DNA of 64,000 nt, from the NCBI RefSeq assembly GCF_019468565.1, contig NZ_CP080521.1, positions 4,836,001 through 4,900,000 on the forward strand. Direction: 5' to 3'. Below, one piece after another: positions 18,028-26,499 of the stretch. Source of the stretch: Pseudonocardia sp. DSM 110487. GTDB taxonomy: Bacteria; Actinomycetota; Actinomycetes; Mycobacteriales; Pseudonocardiaceae. A program made the position numbers and the translations under genes. Numbering within the stretch: position 1 is the stretch's first letter; the number at the start of each line of letters is the position of its first letter. The notes beneath the pieces were generated by a model that made no database searches, was not told the origin of the DNA, and worked only from the letters and a program-made list of their open reading frames with translations.

Positions 18028-19056
18028 TCACGATCCGCCGGTGCGTGGCGGCAGGCCTTCCCCAGGGTGCACAGTGCCCGGTCGAGGGCGCACAGCGCGG
18101 GGACCCGATCCGGCGCGGACCGCGCGCGCCCGCCACTCCCGGGGCGGGCATCCGTACGTCGCCCGGAACACGCGGCTGAAGTGGTCGGGGTTGGTCAGGC
18201 CCCACGCGCTGCAGATCGACTCGATCGTGTGCCCGGCGAGCGTCGGGTCGCCGAGGTCGCGCCTGCAGCGTTCCAGCCTGCGTTGCTGGACGAACCGGGA
18301 CACCGACGTGCCCTCGCGCTGGAAGAGTTTGTGCAGGTAGCGCACCGAGATGAAGTGTGCCCCCGCGATCTGCTCCGGTCCGAGACCCGGATCGGCGAGG
18401 TGCTGCTCGATGTGGTCGTGGATCCGGCGCAGCAGCAGGGCGGCAGGGTCGCTCGGCACCGCGGGGCGGCCGCTGCTGAACAGCGAGCGCAGCAGGCCGA
18501 CCATGCTGTCGGTGAGCGCGTCGGACTCGGCGATGGACCCCTCGTCGAGCCCGTCGAGGATCCCGGTGAGGAACGGGCCGACGCGGGCCGCGAGCCCGGA
18601 GTCGCCCGCGATGCGCATGGCCGTGCGCGCCCTGATGTGGTCGGCGTGCGGGCCGAGCAGGTACTTCGGGAAGTTGAAGACGATCAACTCGAACGGTTCG
18701 TCGATGTCGATCGTGTAGGGCCGCGAGGTGTCCTGGGTGGTCAGGTCGCCGGGCACGAGGGCGCTCGCCCGGTCCTGTTGGCTGACCCGGCAGAGCCCGC
18801 GCCGGACGAGGTGCAGCTGCAGCTCCTCCGGGTCGCCCTGGCGGATGCCGCGCGGCGTGCGGATGCAGGTGTTCGGGTCGCCGGTCACCCGGAACGCCTG
18901 GATCGGCCCGAGCCGGTGCCCGAGCACCCGGCCGAAGAAGGGTTCCGCCCGTCCCCGCTCGATCTGGAGCGGAAAGAAGATCTTGGACGCCGCCTCGTGC
19001 CAGCACTCGAACCGCTCGGCCGGCGGCACGGCGCGCGTGTCGACGAGAACGGCCAT
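18028..19056 (-). CDS. AraC family transcriptional regulator
   Basis: A 342-residue activator-type protein. The N-terminal two-thirds is an AraC-binding-like domain (FECWHEAASKIFFPLQIE near the start, then ELQLHLVRRGLCRVSQQD). The C-terminal double helix-turn-helix spans about residues 220-315 (FISVRYLHKLFQREGTSVSR and SICSAWGLTNPDHFSRVFR). Start chosen at MAVLVDTR because AAGGAGG lies about 10 nt upstream; an in-frame ATG 18 codons earlier lacks such a site. It diverges from the ABC importer genes and leads the cupin gene, so both sides are likely targets. Confidence 0.88.
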   Translation of the reverse strand: MAVLVDTRAVPPAERFECWHEAASKIFFPLQIERGRAEPFFGRVLGHRLGPIQAFRVTGDPNTCIRTPRGIRQGDPEELQLHLVRRGLCRVSQQDRASALVPGDLTTQDTSRPYTIDIDEPFELIVFNFPKYLLGPHADHIRARTAMRIAGDSGLAARVGPFLTGILDGLDEGSIAESDALTDSMVGLLRSLFSSGRPAVPSDPAALLLRRIHDHIEQHLADPGLGPEQIAGAHFISVRYLHKLFQREGTSVSRFVQQRRLERCRRDLGDPTLAGHTIESICSAWGLTNPDHFSRVFRATYGCPPREWRARAVRAGSGPRAVRPRPGTVHPGEGLPPRTGGS

Positions 19057-19333
19057 CGTCGATCCGCCTCCTTGCGGTCGGCTGGCCACATCAGAACTAC
19101 GGGTCATCACAGTCGCCCCGCCGACGCGATGTCAAGGCGCTGCCGTGTAGCGGAAACATCATCGGGAACTGACGCGGTGTTGCTTGACTGTTACGGAGCG
19201 CGACGGGAAACCGTGTGGGCGCGCACTGCTCCCGCGCTCCCGCGCACAGGTCCCGCTCGCCGCCCGCCCCCCGTTCCCGTCCTCACTAGCGTCCCGCCGC
19301 ACCCGATCGCGACGCAGGCCGAAAGGCGGGGTC
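19057..19333. promoter_or_regulatory. Divergent control region between AraC regulator and ABC importer
   Basis: A 277-bp gap between divergent genes must contain promoters in both directions. A TTGACT hexamer at 19184-19189 could be a -35 element for the importer, but no good -10 follows at the right distance. No convincing inverted repeat stands out. Confidence 0.4.
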
Positions 19334-20659
19334 ATGCGCAACTCCCCGAGTGTTCGAAGGCGCGACTTCCTGCGAGGTGTCGCGGCCGCCGGCGCTGTGG
19401 CCTCGACGTCGAGCCTGCTCGCCGCCTGTGGGGGGCTTGCGGGTTCGGGGCAGTCCGGGAGCACCGGCGGCACGACGATCCGGATCGCGCACATCGTCCC
19501 GCAGACCGGCCCACTGGCCGGCTTCACGGAGCCGGACGCCTACCTGCTGGACCTCGTCCGGGCTGTGTACGCGAAGGGCGTGCAGGTCGGCGGCACGACC
19601 TACCAGCTGGAGATCATCACGAAGGACGCGGCGTCGGACTCCAACCGGGCAGCCGAGGCGGCGCGCGAGGCGATCCTGCAGGACCAGGTGGATCTCATCC
19701 TCACCGGCGTCACCCCGACCGTCGCGAATCCCGTCTCCGACCAGGCCGAGGCCGCAGGCGTGCCGTGCATCGCCTCGCTGGTGCCGTGGGAGAGCTGGTT
19801 CACCGGCCGGGGCGGCGACCCGGCGACCGGGTTCCGGTACACGGTCTGCTTCTTCACGGGGGCGAGCGGCGAGATCCGGGCGGTGCCGCCGGTGTGGGCG
19901 CGCCTGCCCGTGTCCGAGCAGACGATCGGCGCGCTCTGGCCGAACAACGTCGACGGCGACACGTTCCGCGCCGCGTTCACGCCCGCGATCGAGGGCATCG
20001 GCTTCCGGCTCGTCGACCCCGGCCCGTATGCCGAGCCTGCGAGCGACTACAGCGCGCAGATCGGCCGGTTCCGCTCCGACGGCGTGCAGATCCTCACGGG
20101 CGTGCCAGCCCCGCCCGACTTCGCGACGTTCTGGCGCCAGTGCCGGCAGAACGGGTTCGTGCCGCCGTACGCCTACGTGCACAAGGCGATCCTGTTCCCG
20201 GCGGCGGTCGAGGCGCTCGGCGACCTCGGCGAGAACCTCATGACGAGCGCATGGTGGACGCCCGACCTCCCCTACACCTCGTCCCTGGACGGGATGACGG
20301 CGAAGGCGCTCGCCGAGGGCTACCAGCAGCGCAGCGGGCGCCAGTGGATGCAGCCGATGGGGTTCACCTACGCGCTCTTCGAGGTGGCGCTCGCCGGGAT
20401 CAGGGCGGCCGCCGACCCGAAGGACCGCGAGGCGCTGGCCGGTGCGCTGCGGACGTTGCAGACCGAGACGATCGTCGGCCCGCTCGACTTCGGCGGCGGG
20501 CCGGCGCCGAACGTCGCGTTCACCCCGGTGTTCCCCACCCAGTGGCAGCGCGGCAGCGGGCAATACCCGTACGAGCTGGTGATCGTGGACAACGCGCTCG
20601 CCCCGGACGTCGCGATCACCGGGGACGTCAAACCGCTCCCGGGATCCGGGGCCGCATGA
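19334..20659 (+). CDS. ABC transporter substrate-binding lipoprotein, branched-chain amino acid type
   Basis: A 441-residue periplasmic-binding-protein fold (Leu/Ile/Val-binding family). The N-terminus combines a twin-arginine motif (RRDFLRG, residues 9-15) with a lipobox (LLAAC, Cys32), so it is probably exported folded by Tat and lipidated. The mature part starts with RIAHIVPQTGPLAGFTEPDA, typical of the family. The ligand cannot be read from sequence; these importers also carry aromatics, amides and short acids. The next gene overlaps by 4 nt. Confidence 0.9.
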   Translation: MRNSPSVRRRDFLRGVAAAGAVASTSSLLAACGGLAGSGQSGSTGGTTIRIAHIVPQTGPLAGFTEPDAYLLDLVRAVYAKGVQVGGTTYQLEIITKDAASDSNRAAEAAREAILQDQVDLILTGVTPTVANPVSDQAEAAGVPCIASLVPWESWFTGRGGDPATGFRYTVCFFTGASGEIRAVPPVWARLPVSEQTIGALWPNNVDGDTFRAAFTPAIEGIGFRLVDPGPYAEPASDYSAQIGRFRSDGVQILTGVPAPPDFATFWRQCRQNGFVPPYAYVHKAILFPAAVEALGDLGENLMTSAWWTPDLPYTSSLDGMTAKALAEGYQQRSGRQWMQPMGFTYALFEVALAGIRAAADPKDREALAGALRTLQTETIVGPLDFGGGPAPNVAFTPVFPTQWQRGSGQYPYELVIVDNALAPDVAITGDVKPLPGSGAA

Positions 20660-21393
20660 TTGCCCCCGCCTTCGAGGTGGAGCACGTCGCGCTGGCGTTC
20701 GGCGCGCACACCGTGCTGCGCGACGTCTCGCTGGCCGTGGCACCCGGCGAGGCGGTCGGGATCGTCGGGCCGAACGGCGCGGGCAAGTCGACCCTGCTCG
20801 ACGTCGTCACCGGTGAGCGGCGGCCGGACGGCGGGCGGGTTCGGCTGTACGGGAGCGACATCGGCCCGCAACCCCCGCGGCGGCGCTGCATGCTCGGGCT
20901 GGGACGCACCCACCAGATCCCGCGGCCGTTCACCGGCCTGACGGTGCTGGAGAACGTGCTGGTCGGGGCGTTCCGCGGGGCCGGGCTGCGGCGTGGGGCC
21001 GCCTACGCGGCGGGCATGGCCGCGCTCGAGCGCACCGGCCTCGCCGACCGGGCCGACCAGCAAGCGGGCGACCTCGGCCTGCTCGACCGCAAGCGCCTCG
21101 AGCTCGCAAGGGCGCTCGCCACCGGCCCCGACGTCCTGCTGCTGGACGAGATCGCGGGCGGCCTCACCGCACCCGAGACGGAGTCGCTCATCGCCCTGCT
21201 GCGCGAGCTGCACGGCAGCGGCACCACGATCGTCTGGGTCGAGCACGTGCTGCGGGCGCTGACCCGGGTCGTCACGCGCGTGGCCTGCCTCGCCGTCGGG
21301 GAGATCATCGCCGACGGTCCGCCGGACGTGGTGATGGCAGATCCCGGCGTGGTCGCGGCGTACCTCGGCCGACCGGGGGCGGTGCTCCTGTGA
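20656..21393 (+). CDS. ABC transporter ATP-binding protein, LivG-like
   Basis: A 245-residue ATPase. Walker A is GPNGAGKST (about residues 38-46) and Walker B VLLLDEIAGGL; WVEHVL supplies the switch His. The region normally holding the LSGGQ signature reads GDLGLLDRKRLELARALATG, without LSGGQ, a deviation I recall from a subset of LivG-like ATPases. The ATG overlaps the binding-protein stop and the gene's own stop overlaps the next GTG, so all importer subunits are translationally linked. Confidence 0.9.
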   Translation: MIAPAFEVEHVALAFGAHTVLRDVSLAVAPGEAVGIVGPNGAGKSTLLDVVTGERRPDGGRVRLYGSDIGPQPPRRRCMLGLGRTHQIPRPFTGLTVLENVLVGAFRGAGLRRGAAYAAGMAALERTGLADRADQQAGDLGLLDRKRLELARALATGPDVLLLDEIAGGLTAPETESLIALLRELHGSGTTIVWVEHVLRALTRVVTRVACLAVGEIIADGPPDVVMADPGVVAAYLGRPGAVLL

Positions 21394-22103
21394 GCGCGCT
21401 CCTGGAGGCCGACGGCCTCGATGCCTTCCACGGGCACCTGCAGGCGCTGCACGACGTGTCGATCGCCGTCGACGAGGGCGAGACGGTGGCGCTCGTCGGC
21501 GCGAACGGCGCCGGGAAGTCGACGCTGCTCTCGACCCTCGCCGGGGCGCACCGGCCTCGTCGCGGCGCCGTCCGGTGGTCTGGGCGGGACGTCACCGCGC
21601 TCCCGGCGCATCGCCGCGTCCGGCTCGGCGTATCGCTCACCCCGGAGGGTCGTCGCCTCTTCCCGAGCCTCACCGTGGCGGAGAACCTGCAGGTGGGGGC
21701 TTGGAAGGCGCGGCCGGGTGCGTGGAGCATCGAGCGCGTCTACGAGGCGTTCCCGCTCGTGGCCGGAGTGCGCGACCGCCGGGCCGACGCGCTCTCCGGC
21801 GGGGAGCGGCAGGCCGTCGCGATCGCCCGCTCCCTGCTCGCGAACCCGCGCGTGCTCCTGCTCGACGAGGTGTCGCTCGGGCTCGCCCCCGTGATCGTCG
21901 ACCAGCTCTACGACTCCCTCTCCGGGATCCGCGATGAGGGGACCGGTCTCCTGCTGGTGGAGCAGGACCTGCAGCGCGCGATGGAGGTCTGCGACCGCAT
22001 GTACTGCCTGCTCGAGGGCCGGATCGTGCTCGCGGGGCGGCCGGCGGAACTGAGCCGCGACGATGTGGTGGCCGCGTACTTCGGGCTGCGGGGCGTGACA
22101 TGA
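21390..22103 (+). CDS. ABC transporter ATP-binding protein, LivF-like
   Basis: A 237-residue ATPase, the second nucleotide-binding subunit of the importer. It has Walker A (GANGAGKST), a canonical signature LSGGERQAVAIAR, Walker B (RVLLLDEVSLGLAP) and the switch region LLLVEQDLQRAME. LTPEGRRLFPSLTVAENL is diagnostic of the LivF side of the family. GTG start within the preceding stop (GTGA), and an ATGA overlap with the permease downstream. Confidence 0.92.
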   Translation: MSALLEADGLDAFHGHLQALHDVSIAVDEGETVALVGANGAGKSTLLSTLAGAHRPRRGAVRWSGRDVTALPAHRRVRLGVSLTPEGRRLFPSLTVAENLQVGAWKARPGAWSIERVYEAFPLVAGVRDRRADALSGGERQAVAIARSLLANPRVLLLDEVSLGLAPVIVDQLYDSLSGIRDEGTGLLLVEQDLQRAMEVCDRMYCLLEGRIVLAGRPAELSRDDVVAAYFGLRGVT

Positions 22104-22960
22104 CGCAGGCGCTGGTACAGGGCGTGCTCGTCGGCGGCCAGTACGCGCTGTTCGCGGCCGGCCTGTCGCTGATGTTCGGCGTGATGCGCATCGTCAACCT
22201 CGCGCACGGCGCGCTCGCCGTCGCGGGGGCGTACCTGGCGAGCACCGCGATCGTGGCGCTGGGCGTGCCGGCTCCGGCCGCGATCCTGCTCGCGCTCGTC
22301 GTGATGGCCGGTGCCGGCTGGGGCCTGCAGCGGCTCGTGCTGGAGCGGACGATGCGATCCGGCGAGTTCACGACGCCGCTGGTGACGTTCGCGCTGTCGG
22401 TCGTCATCGGGAACCTGTTGCTGATGCTCTTCGGATCGGACGTGCGGTCGATCGCGCTCGCCGGGCTGGAGACCGCGAGCGTCCCGATCACGTCGACCCT
22501 GTCGGTGGGGTGGATCAGCGTGCTGGTGTTCGTCGCGGCGGTGGTGATCCTGGGCGGGGTCCAGCTGTTCCTGCACCGCACGGTGCTGGGCCGGGTGGTG
22601 CGCGCCGCGGCCGACGACAGCGCCACCGCCGCGCTCATGGGTGTGGACCACCGGGTGGTGTTCTCAGCGGTCACGGCGTTCGGCCTGGTCACCGCCACGA
22701 TTGCGGGGATCGCCTTCGGTGTGCAGTCGAGCTTCGACCCGAACACCGGCGTACTGCTCCTGCTGTTCGCGTTCGAGACGATCGTGATCGGCGGGCTCGG
22801 CTCGCTGTGGGGAACGCTCGTCGGCGGGATCGTGCTCGGGGTGAGCCAGACGGTCGCCGCGGCGATCGACGTGCAGTACTCGCTGCTCGCAGGCCACCTC
22901 GTGTTCCTGGCGTTCCTGTTCGTCCGCCCGCGCGGCATCTTCCCGGGGACCTGGCAGTGA
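22100..22960 (+). CDS. ABC transporter permease, LivH-like
   Basis: A 286-residue integral membrane protein with about eight helices. The opening GVLVGGQYALFAAGLSLMFG and VMRIVNLAHGALAVAGAYLA match LivH, and the cytoplasmic coupling loop is VRAAADDSATAALMGVDHR. It pairs with the following LivM-like permease. Gene order here (binding protein, G, F, H, M) differs from the common K-H-M-G-F order. Its end carries one copy of a 15-bp duplication shared with the next gene's start. Confidence 0.9.
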   Translation: MTQALVQGVLVGGQYALFAAGLSLMFGVMRIVNLAHGALAVAGAYLASTAIVALGVPAPAAILLALVVMAGAGWGLQRLVLERTMRSGEFTTPLVTFALSVVIGNLLLMLFGSDVRSIALAGLETASVPITSTLSVGWISVLVFVAAVVILGGVQLFLHRTVLGRVVRAAADDSATAALMGVDHRVVFSAVTAFGLVTATIAGIAFGVQSSFDPNTGVLLLLFAFETIVIGGLGSLWGTLVGGIVLGVSQTVAAAIDVQYSLLAGHLVFLAFLFVRPRGIFPGTWQ

Positions 22961-22983
22961 CGAGGACATGGCAGTGACGAGGA
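22952..22983. repeat. 15-bp direct repeat spanning the LivH stop and LivM start
   Basis: TGGCAGTGACGAGGA occurs twice with 2 nt between copies. The first contains the LivH stop codon; the second lies at the LivM start and creates two possible in-frame ATGs (22968 and 22983). It looks like a small tandem duplication that turned an overlapping junction into a 7-bp gap. Confidence 0.9.
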
Positions 22984-24017
22984 TGGTGTCCGAGCAGGCC
23001 GCGGCCGCGACTCCGGTGGCCCGGGTCGTGCGGCTGGACCGGATCTCGATCGCGGCCCTGGTCGGTGCGGCGGTGCTGTTCGTGGCGTTCGCCGCGTTGC
23101 CGTTCGTGTTCGCCGGGCCGGTGCAGAACGCCCTGACGACGGTGTTCCTGCTGGTCACGATGGCGTCGATGTGGAACCTGCTCGCCGGGTACGCCGGGCT
23201 GGTCTCGTTCGGGCAGCAGGCGTACCTCGGGGTCGGGGCCTACACGCTGCTGGTGTCCGTGCGGGCGGGGGTGAATCCGTTCGCGGCCGTGCCGATCGCC
23301 GCGGTGGTGTCGCTCGCCGTCGCGGTGCCGCTGTCGTACGGGCTCTTCCGCACCCGCGGCGCCTACTTCGCGATCGCCACGTGGGTGGTCGCCGAGGCCT
23401 TCCGGCTGCTCGTGATCACCGTCCCCGCGCTCGGCGGCGGTGAGGGCGCGACGCTGCCCCCGACCGGCCTCGACCCGGTGCTGCGCACCGCGCTCACCTA
23501 CTGGACGGCCCTGGCGGTGGTGACCGCGTCGCTGCTCGGGATCTGGCTGCTGCTGCGCTCCCGGATCGGCCTCGACGCGGCCGCCGTGCGCGACGACGAG
23601 CAGGCCGCGGTGGCCGTGGGCGTGCGCGCGAGCCGGGCCCGGCGCGTGCCCTACCTGGTGTCCGCGGCGGGGTTCGGCGCGGCGGGCGCCGTGCTGTTCC
23701 TGGCCAACCTGCGGCTCGAACCGGCGTCGATCTTCAACGTCAACTACAGCGCGAACGCCTTCTTCATGGCCCTGATCGGCGGCGTCGGCACGCTCGAGGG
23801 GCCGGTGGTCGGCGCGCTCGTGTTCTACGGGCTGCAGTTCTTCCTCGCCGACCTCGGGGCCGCCTACCTGGTGCTGCTCGGGCTGCTCGCGATCGTCGTG
23901 ATGCTCGTGGCGCCAGAGGGGCTGTGGGGCCGGTTCTCCCGGCGCACGGGCGTGGTGCTGTTCCCGATCGGATACCGGGTGCGCCCAGCAGGAAAGCACG
24001 AACGAAGGGGGCCGTGA
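22968..24017 (+). CDS. ABC transporter permease, LivM-like
   Basis: A 349-residue integral membrane protein with eight to ten helices, including the LivM signature MASMWNLLAGYAGLVSFGQQ and the C-terminal FFMALIGGVGTLEGPVVGAL. The first in-frame ATG is used; a second lies five codons later because of the local duplication, and either may be the true start. Its stop overlaps the alcohol dehydrogenase start by one base, tying catabolic enzymes to import. Confidence 0.9.
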   Translation: MAVTRMVSEQAAAATPVARVVRLDRISIAALVGAAVLFVAFAALPFVFAGPVQNALTTVFLLVTMASMWNLLAGYAGLVSFGQQAYLGVGAYTLLVSVRAGVNPFAAVPIAAVVSLAVAVPLSYGLFRTRGAYFAIATWVVAEAFRLLVITVPALGGGEGATLPPTGLDPVLRTALTYWTALAVVTASLLGIWLLLRSRIGLDAAAVRDDEQAAVAVGVRASRARRVPYLVSAAGFGAAGAVLFLANLRLEPASIFNVNYSANAFFMALIGGVGTLEGPVVGALVFYGLQFFLADLGAAYLVLLGLLAIVVMLVAPEGLWGRFSRRTGVVLFPIGYRVRPAGKHERRGP

Positions 24018-25057
24018 TGCGGGCGGTGGTGACCCGCCGGGCCGGGACCATGGAGGTCGGCGAGGTGCCCGACCCCGGCGAGCCCGGCGCGGGGCAGGTG
24101 CTGGTGCGGACGGAGGCGGTGGGGATCTGCGGGTCCGACCTGCACTTCCTCACCGGCGAGCTGGCGACGCCACCGGCGTTCGGCCCGCAGTTCCCGCGCG
24201 TGCAGGGGCACGAGTTCGCCGGTGTGATCGAGGCGCTGGGCCATGGCTGCCCGCCGGAGCTGGCGGTCGGGCAACGAATAGCCGTGCACCCGCTCTCGTC
24301 GTGCGGGCGGTGCCGGGCCTGCCGGATCGGGCGGGAGAACGCGTGCCCTGACTTCCGGCTGGTCGGGGTGCACGTCGACGGCGCGCTCGCCGCCCGCGTC
24401 ACGGTGGCGGCCGACCAGGTGTTCGGCGTCGGCGACCTGCCGCCGGCCGTCGCCGCGTTCTGCGAGCCGATGTCGATCGCCGTGCGCGCGCTGGAACGGG
24501 GGAGGGTGACCGACGGGGAGCGGGTCGTCGTGCTCGGCGCCGGACCGATCGGCCAGGCCGTGACGATCGGGGCGCTCGACCGCGGCGCGCGCGTCATGAT
24601 CACCGACGTCGCCGCGGCCCGGCTCGCCCCTGCGGCCGCCGCGGGGGCGGAGGTGCTCGACGCCGGGGTCGCCGACGTCGTCGCGACGGCGGGAGAGTGG
24701 ACGGGCGGGGACGGCCCAGCGGTGGTCGTCGACTGCACGGGCCGGCCGTCGGCCATCGCCGACGGCGTGGCGATGGTGGCGCCGGCGGGCCGGGTGGTCG
24801 TCGTCGGCATCTCGCACGAGCAGGTGTCGCTGCCGGTCGACGCCTTCACGCGGAAGGAGCTGGACGTGCTCGGCTCCACCGTCTGCACCGCGGCCGACTT
24901 CGCCGAGGCCGTGCGGCTGGTCGAGCGGCATCGGGAGCAGGTGAGCAGGCTCGTCACGCACCGGGCTGCGCTCGCCGACGCGCCCGCCGCGATCGCGCAC
25001 GCGCTGCACCACCCCGGCGAGGTGCTCAAGCTCGTGATCAGTACGGAAGGGGCCTGA
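24017..25057 (+). CDS. Zinc-dependent alcohol/polyol dehydrogenase
   Basis: A 346-residue medium-chain dehydrogenase. Catalytic zinc ligands are Cys38 (GICGSD) and His65-Glu66 (GHE); structural zinc uses Cys96, Cys99, Cys102 and Cys110. The NAD(P)-binding Rossmann fold starts with VVLGAGPIGQAVTIGA. The pattern resembles sorbitol/threonine-type dehydrogenases, but the substrate cannot be fixed. It sits in the importer operon with one-base overlaps on both sides, which suggests it oxidises the imported compound or a product of it. Confidence 0.88.
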   Translation: MRAVVTRRAGTMEVGEVPDPGEPGAGQVLVRTEAVGICGSDLHFLTGELATPPAFGPQFPRVQGHEFAGVIEALGHGCPPELAVGQRIAVHPLSSCGRCRACRIGRENACPDFRLVGVHVDGALAARVTVAADQVFGVGDLPPAVAAFCEPMSIAVRALERGRVTDGERVVVLGAGPIGQAVTIGALDRGARVMITDVAAARLAPAAAAGAEVLDAGVADVVATAGEWTGGDGPAVVVDCTGRPSAIADGVAMVAPAGRVVVVGISHEQVSLPVDAFTRKELDVLGSTVCTAADFAEAVRLVERHREQVSRLVTHRAALADAPAAIAHALHHPGEVLKLVISTEGA

Positions 25058-25809
25058 TGGGCGACCTGCTGGCGGGCAAGACCGCCGTGGTGACGGGAGC
25101 CGCGGGCGGGATCGGCCGTGGCGTCGCGCTGGAGCTGGCGCGCGAGGGCGCCGCGGTGCTGGTCTCCGATCTGGCCGCGGCGAAGGCGGGCGGTGAGGAG
25201 ACGGTCGCGCTGATCGATGCCGAGGGCGGGAGCGCGGCCTTCACCCCGTGCGACGTGACGTCGGCACAGGACTGCGCGGCGCTCGTGGACACCGCCATGG
25301 CCCGGTTCGGCGCGCTCGACTGCGCGGTCAACAACGCGGGCATCGCCGTCCACAAGCCACTGGCGGAGGTGACCGAGGAGGAGTACGACCGGGTCCTCGC
25401 GGTCAACCTCAAGGGCGTGTTCCTCGGCATGCGCGCCCAGATCCCGGCGATGGTGGAGCGCGGCGGCGGGGCGATCGTCAACATCGCGTCGGTGGCAGGC
25501 CTCATGGCCGTGCCGCTGATCAGCCCCTACACCGCGAGCAAGCACGGGATCATCGGGCTCACGCGCAACGCGGCGATGGAGTACGGGGCCGCCGGGGTGC
25601 GCGTGAACGCGGTGTGCCCGAACGCCATCCGCACGCCGTTGATGGACGCATCGCCGCCTGAGTTCGTGGCCGACCTGATCCGGCCGCAGGCGATCCCGCG
25701 CGTCGGCGAGCCCGAGGAGGTCGGCTTCGCCGTTGCCTACCTGTGCTCGGACCGTGCCGCGTTCGTGACCGGCGTGGCCCTGCCCGTGGACGGCGGCTTC
25801 GCCGCCTAG
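25057..25809 (+). CDS. SDR family oxidoreductase
   Basis: A 250-residue classical short-chain dehydrogenase. The cofactor loop TGAAGGIG (residues 13-20) and NNAG (92-95) are intact; the catalytic triad is Ser145, Tyr158 and Lys162 (YTASK). The C-terminus FVTGVALPVDGGF is typical. It is the last gene of the importer operon and would act with the zinc dehydrogenase on hydroxyl/keto groups. It ends convergent with bldD across a short hairpin. Confidence 0.9.
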   Translation: MGDLLAGKTAVVTGAAGGIGRGVALELAREGAAVLVSDLAAAKAGGEETVALIDAEGGSAAFTPCDVTSAQDCAALVDTAMARFGALDCAVNNAGIAVHKPLAEVTEEEYDRVLAVNLKGVFLGMRAQIPAMVERGGGAIVNIASVAGLMAVPLISPYTASKHGIIGLTRNAAMEYGAAGVRVNAVCPNAIRTPLMDASPPEFVADLIRPQAIPRVGEPEEVGFAVAYLCSDRAAFVTGVALPVDGGFAA

Positions 25810-25812
25810 GAC

Positions 25813-25832
25813 CCGCCTGGGGCCTCAGGCGG
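25813..25832. terminator. Hairpin between the SDR gene and bldD
   Basis: CCGCCTG and CAGGCGG form a 7-bp stem with a 6-nt loop in the junction of two convergent genes. The right arm overlaps the bldD stop codon. A bidirectional terminator is the simplest reading. Confidence 0.45.
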
Positions 25833-26307
25833 TCGGCCGGGCCTCTGGCGGCAGCACTCCCCAGTCGATCAGCTGGTCGGTGAGCTCGCCGGGCGTCATG
25901 TCGTAGATGATCGACAGCGACCGCAGGTCCTCGGAGCGGATCGAGAGCACCTTGCCGTTGTAGTCGCCGCGCTGGCTCTGGATCGCCGCCGCGTAGCGGG
26001 CCAGTGGACCGACCTTGTCGGCGGGGAGCTGCTGGAGCCGCTCGAGGTTGATCACGATCTTGGTGGCGGGCTCCGATCCGGACGGGACGCGGCCCTCGGG
26101 GAGCAGTTCGGCGACTGGGACACCGTAGAAATCTGCCAGCTCGGCCAGCTTCTGCACGGTGACGGCGCGGTCGCCGCGCTCGTAGGAGCCCACCACGACC
26201 GCCTTCCAGCGACCGCCGGACTTCTGCTCGACGCCGTGCAGCGACAACCCCTGCTGCTGCCGGATGGCGCGGAGCTTGCCGCCGAGCGCCTTGGCGTAGT
26301 CGCCCAT
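25825..26307 (-). CDS. bldD: Transcriptional regulator BldD (c-di-GMP-responsive developmental repressor)
   Basis: A 160-residue protein with an N-terminal XRE-type helix-turn-helix (about 8-67, SYERGDRAVTVQKLAELADF) and the BldD C-terminal domain. The c-di-GMP-binding signature RGD-x8-RxxD is intact: RGD at 113-115 and RSED at 124-127. In Streptomyces, c-di-GMP-bound BldD dimerises and represses sporulation genes. It diverges from the pyr operon; its own gene is probably driven by the sigma-A-like promoter 150 bp upstream. Confidence 0.96.
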   Translation of the reverse strand: MGDYAKALGGKLRAIRQQQGLSLHGVEQKSGGRWKAVVVGSYERGDRAVTVQKLAELADFYGVPVAELLPEGRVPSGSEPATKIVINLERLQQLPADKVGPLARYAAAIQSQRGDYNGKVLSIRSEDLRSLSIIYDMTPGELTDQLIDWGVLPPEARPTA

Positions 26308-26463
26308 CTGGCGACCTCCTCACTTGCTGCTCGCTCGGCCGCGGGACCGAGCTGTTCCGGTGGTGCTGCGGTACCGGTGCCGAGTCGGCACCGGCCCTCG
26401 CGCCCCGAGTGGACCCCCCGCTACCGCGGCCACCCAGGGAGCAATGTCTAGATACGGAGAGTA

Positions 26464-26492
26464 ATCATGCGCTCGCCCCGACAATCGGTCAA
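26464..26492 (-). promoter_or_regulatory. Candidate sigma-A-type promoter of bldD
   Basis: On the minus strand TTGACC and CATGAT are separated by exactly 17 bp, agreeing with TTGACA and TATAAT at five and four of six positions. A transcript would start near 26457, giving a leader of about 150 nt. A partly symmetric ATACGGAGAGTAAT lies just downstream of and over the -10 and resembles a BldD half-site pair with a missing base, so autorepression is possible but weakly supported. Confidence 0.4.
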
Positions 26493-26499
26493 GTTGTCG
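26479..26499. promoter_or_regulatory. Inverted repeat overlapping the bldD -35 region
   Basis: CGACAA and TTGTCG form 6-nt arms with a 9-nt spacer over the TTGACC hexamer of the proposed bldD promoter. The position suits an operator; no protein can be assigned from sequence. Confidence 0.35.

Noticed and set aside
19057..19333. Convincing AraC operator half-sites in the divergent region
   Set aside because: No repeated 15-20 bp direct or inverted motif was clear enough to call.
26450..26472. BldD box over the bldD promoter
   Set aside because: ATACGGAGAGTAAT lacks one base for the TnAC-n5-GTnA symmetry; mentioned only as a weak possibility.
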